DNA from: Syntrophobacterales bacterium
Lineage (GTDB): Bacteria > Desulfobacterota > Syntrophia > Syntrophales > UBA6807
Direction of reading: 5' to 3'
Length of the DNA: 7,900 nt
Assembly (NCBI GenBank): GCA_021159265.1
Contig: JAGGSD010000197.1
Location: forward strand, 1-7,900
Both the position numbers and the translations under genes were made by a program. The notes under the pieces were generated by a model that saw only the letters and a list, made by a program, of their open reading frames with translations, made no database searches and was not told the DNA's origin. Shown in pieces: positions 7,885 through 7,900 of the stretch. The first letter of the stretch is position 1; each line of letters starts with the position of its first letter.

Positions 7885-7900
7885 ATCACGAAAACACGAA
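7885..7900. repeat. start of a CACGAA-type repeat at window edge
   Basis: CACGAAAA (7887-7894) is followed directly by CACGAA (7895-7900), which runs into the window end. Short CACGAA-based tandem repeats are common intergenic fillers in environmental bacterial genomes. Only two units are visible, so this is tentative. Confidence 0.3.

Larger units (their letters stand above)
7138..7900. other. gene-free, eroded intergenic region after recB
   Basis: These 763 bases contain no reading frame that looks like an intact gene. The only forward frame of some length (7222-7407, TTG start, 61 codons) is Phe-rich, has no ribosome-binding site and looks like chance. The region instead holds a probable transposase C-terminal scrap, two tiny minus-strand frames, a possible insertion-sequence end, a palindrome bounded by direct repeats and a terminal repeat, listed separately where supportable. 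I see no clear terminator hairpin with a T-run directly after recB. Confidence 0.7.

Overview
The window carries one functional unit: a two-gene recC–recB operon on the + strand, encoding the gamma (RecC) and beta (RecB) subunits of exodeoxyribonuclease V (RecBCD). Both genes are full length with no internal stop or frameshift. They overlap by 4 bases in an ATGA junction, so they are probably translationally coupled. The translations follow Proteobacterial RecC and RecB closely from end to end. Moderate GC and repeat-rich intergenic DNA suggest a Desulfobacterota-type (old 'Deltaproteobacteria') organism. That is an inference from style; no taxonomic marker is present.

Layout. Positions 1-205 are non-coding and made of repeats: a 7-base TTCGATA-type repeat (9-45), then a large GC-rich imperfect palindrome (core 97-158, with outer arms reaching 80-179). 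recC spans 206-3499 and recB 3496-7137. Positions 7138-7900 (763 bases) contain no convincing intact gene. They hold a probable remnant of the C-terminal helix-turn-helix of a REP-associated transposase (RAYT) on the minus strand, right behind recB. Next comes an eroded stretch with two tiny minus-strand reading frames and a possible insertion-sequence end. Then there is a compact palindrome (7761-7825) bounded by 7-base direct repeats, and the window closes on a CACGAA-type repeat.

How the genes work together. RecB supplies a 3'-5' SF1 helicase and the single nuclease domain. RecC is the inactive helicase/nuclease-like scaffold that splits the duplex and, in characterised systems, reads Chi. 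RecD, the 5'-3' helicase, is not encoded here, neither between the two genes nor in the 763 bases after recB. It is either elsewhere or absent.

Main curiosities. First, a 7-base tandem repeat (six full copies) sits in frame inside recB, in the flexible linker between the helicase and nuclease domains. Second, repeat and palindrome families flank the operon together with a transposase remnant of the class known to mobilise such palindromes. I did not find a new multi-gene system; the genes are classical DNA-repair genes.
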